Part shown: positions 6,823 through 7,881 of the stretch, piece after piece | How the letters are laid out: every line of letters starts with the position of its first letter | Position numbering within the stretch: the stretch's first letter is position 1 | Source of the DNA: DASCNA01 sp036011305 | Lineage (GTDB): Bacteria; Verrucomicrobiota; Lentisphaeria; Victivallales; GWF2-38-69 | DNA: 7,881 nucleotides | Direction: 5' to 3' | NCBI GenBank assembly: GCA_036011305.1 | Contig: DASCNA010000134.1 | Location: forward strand, 1 to 7,881 | Translations under genes and position numbers: made by a program | The notes under the pieces: model-generated | The model's input: the letters and a program-made list of their open reading frames with translations, nothing else | Database searches by the model: none | What the model was told of the DNA's origin: nothing

Positions 6823-7881
6823 ATGAGATATACTAATATTGAAAAACTTATTGTAAAGATTTTATCAGCAATAGCTATTATATCTTTTTTAGTTCTTGCC
6901 ATAACTAATTTTTTGGTAGGTGTACCATTTGATATAAAACCTATATATTTTGCAATAGGCTATGCAAAACTCATAATATCATTTCAAATTATATTTTTGC
7001 ATATTCTTTTTTTAACTCTGATTGTAATTGTATTTTATAATATCAAATGGATAGTTATCTGTATTCTTAAGAAGAAAAAAAAACAAATTATATATTATCA
7101 TTACTCGTTCTCATTATCTACATCATACTCTATTATCCTTATTATAATTTTACGTCAATTCCTATAAAAATGTGGTACGTACTAAATTTTTTCGGCTGTA
7201 TATATATTTTTGTATTAATAATATTAAGTGATAAAAAACAAATTCCATTAAAAAGCATAGACAATAGGGTTTTTACTATAGAATATGCTGAACATGAATT
7301 GAATGGTTATGAGAAATATAGAAATATCATTTTTTCCAAAAAAGAGATTTTGTTTATATATATATTATCATTTCTGATTATTGCAGGATTTATTATTTTT
7401 AGTATTCGTTTATTATACATCACGAAAGTATTTCATGGTCTTTCTAGTATAACGTTTAATTATAAACATCATTATAAATTTTCTATTTTTCCTCCTGAAT
7501 TATTATATTTATAATATATCATTCAGAATATTTTATACACTTATATCACTGGTCCAAAAAAACGGAAGCATTACATATAATATCAGATAAACATCATATT
7601 AAAATGAATCCGAAGAGTAGATTTTCTGAAAATGATATTAAATATTTATTCTTATTAACATTACTTTGTGTTATTTTATCTTTTTCATTTGTTGTAGTTG
7701 ATATTTTTGGTGCATTAAATTTCTTTGATTATTCATATATTTATACATATTTTAGTATTTTGAATCCTTTTGTAGATGCACTGATAATATATTTCTGTGC
7801 TATTTTAATTTTGTTTTTTTACACCATCAAGGGAGTATTTATTGGTATAAAGAAAAAATTGAATAATAAATTTATAATAAA
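6823..7881 (+). pseudogene. Broken, internally deleted second copy of the repeat membrane protein, running off the right edge
   Basis: ATG 6823 has GAAAGG at 6814-6819 as a ribosome binding site. The protein starts MRYTNIEKLIVKIL, parallel to MRYKNGKLFVRIL of the upstream gene. Unit 1 is in frame to about 7083. There the A9 run (7075-7083) loses one base relative to a continuous frame, and the original frame ends at 7167. In the next frame, similarity resumes as YILSLLVLIIYIILYYPYYN and MWYVLNFFGCIY, then the unit 1-2 linker (IDNRVF, IIFSKKE) and the start of unit 2, ending at TAA 7512-7514. The following sequence matches the upstream gene's unit 4-5 linker and unit 5: GPKK, a second slip at an A7 run (7556-7562), TEALHII, then SRFSENDIKYLFLL, VVVDIFG and YTIKGVFIGIKKKL to the window edge. 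About 500 residues, covering the rest of unit 2, units 3 and 4 and the hemerythrin-like domain, are missing. Separate short products from 6823-7167 or 7170-7514 are unlikely to be real genes. Confidence 0.85.

Noticed and set aside
1..7881. CRISPR arrays, tRNA or rRNA genes, insertion sequences
   Set aside because: Looked for regular spaced repeats, cloverleaf or rRNA-like GC-richer stretches, and transposase motifs with terminal repeats; none seen.

Overview
The window is about 30% G+C by eye and strongly codon-biased toward A/T. All convincing genes lie on the + strand. The organism cannot be named from this sequence. The receiver-histidine kinase resembles a kinase type I associate with anaerobic Desulfobacterota/Deferribacterota-like bacteria (tail pattern GPGF, FSRL, GSGLGL, WAESELGHWA). 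A low-GC anaerobe or microaerophile of that broad kind is a tentative inference. All three stop codons (TGA, TAG, TAA) end genes here, so recoding is not indicated.

Bases 1-2119 hold a signalling pair. The first gene is cut by the left edge. It is an RsbU/SpoIIE-type PP2C serine phosphatase, and the few bases left before its coiled coil match the end of the receiver domain in the next gene. The second gene encodes a receiver plus histidine kinase, but a TAA stop falls inside the ATP-binding G1 box and the reading frame continues intact for another 76 codons. Both genes share the receiver end and linker but carry different output domains, as expected of a duplicated response-regulator module with swapped effectors.

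Bases 2129-3562 hold a compact gene pair: a HAD-family hydrolase and an Asp/Glu/hydantoin racemase-family protein. They are 18 bases apart and probably co-transcribed.

Bases 3563-7881 are the unusual part. A 920-residue membrane protein is built from five diverged copies of a four-helix membrane unit (about 20 membrane segments). A cytoplasmic hemerythrin-like (HHE) four-helix domain sits between copies three and four. Just downstream lies a second, broken copy of the same gene. It retains unit 1, the start of unit 2 and unit 5, lacks the middle including the hemerythrin domain, and has a stop and two frame slips at poly-A runs. The two copies share a 26-base upstream element matching at 24 positions, ending in TATAAT, at nearly the same distance from their start codons. 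This suggests duplication together with a promoter. I do not recognise the membrane repeat as a known family; the fusion with a hemerythrin-like domain is the best candidate here for an undescribed sensor or redox/metal-binding membrane protein.
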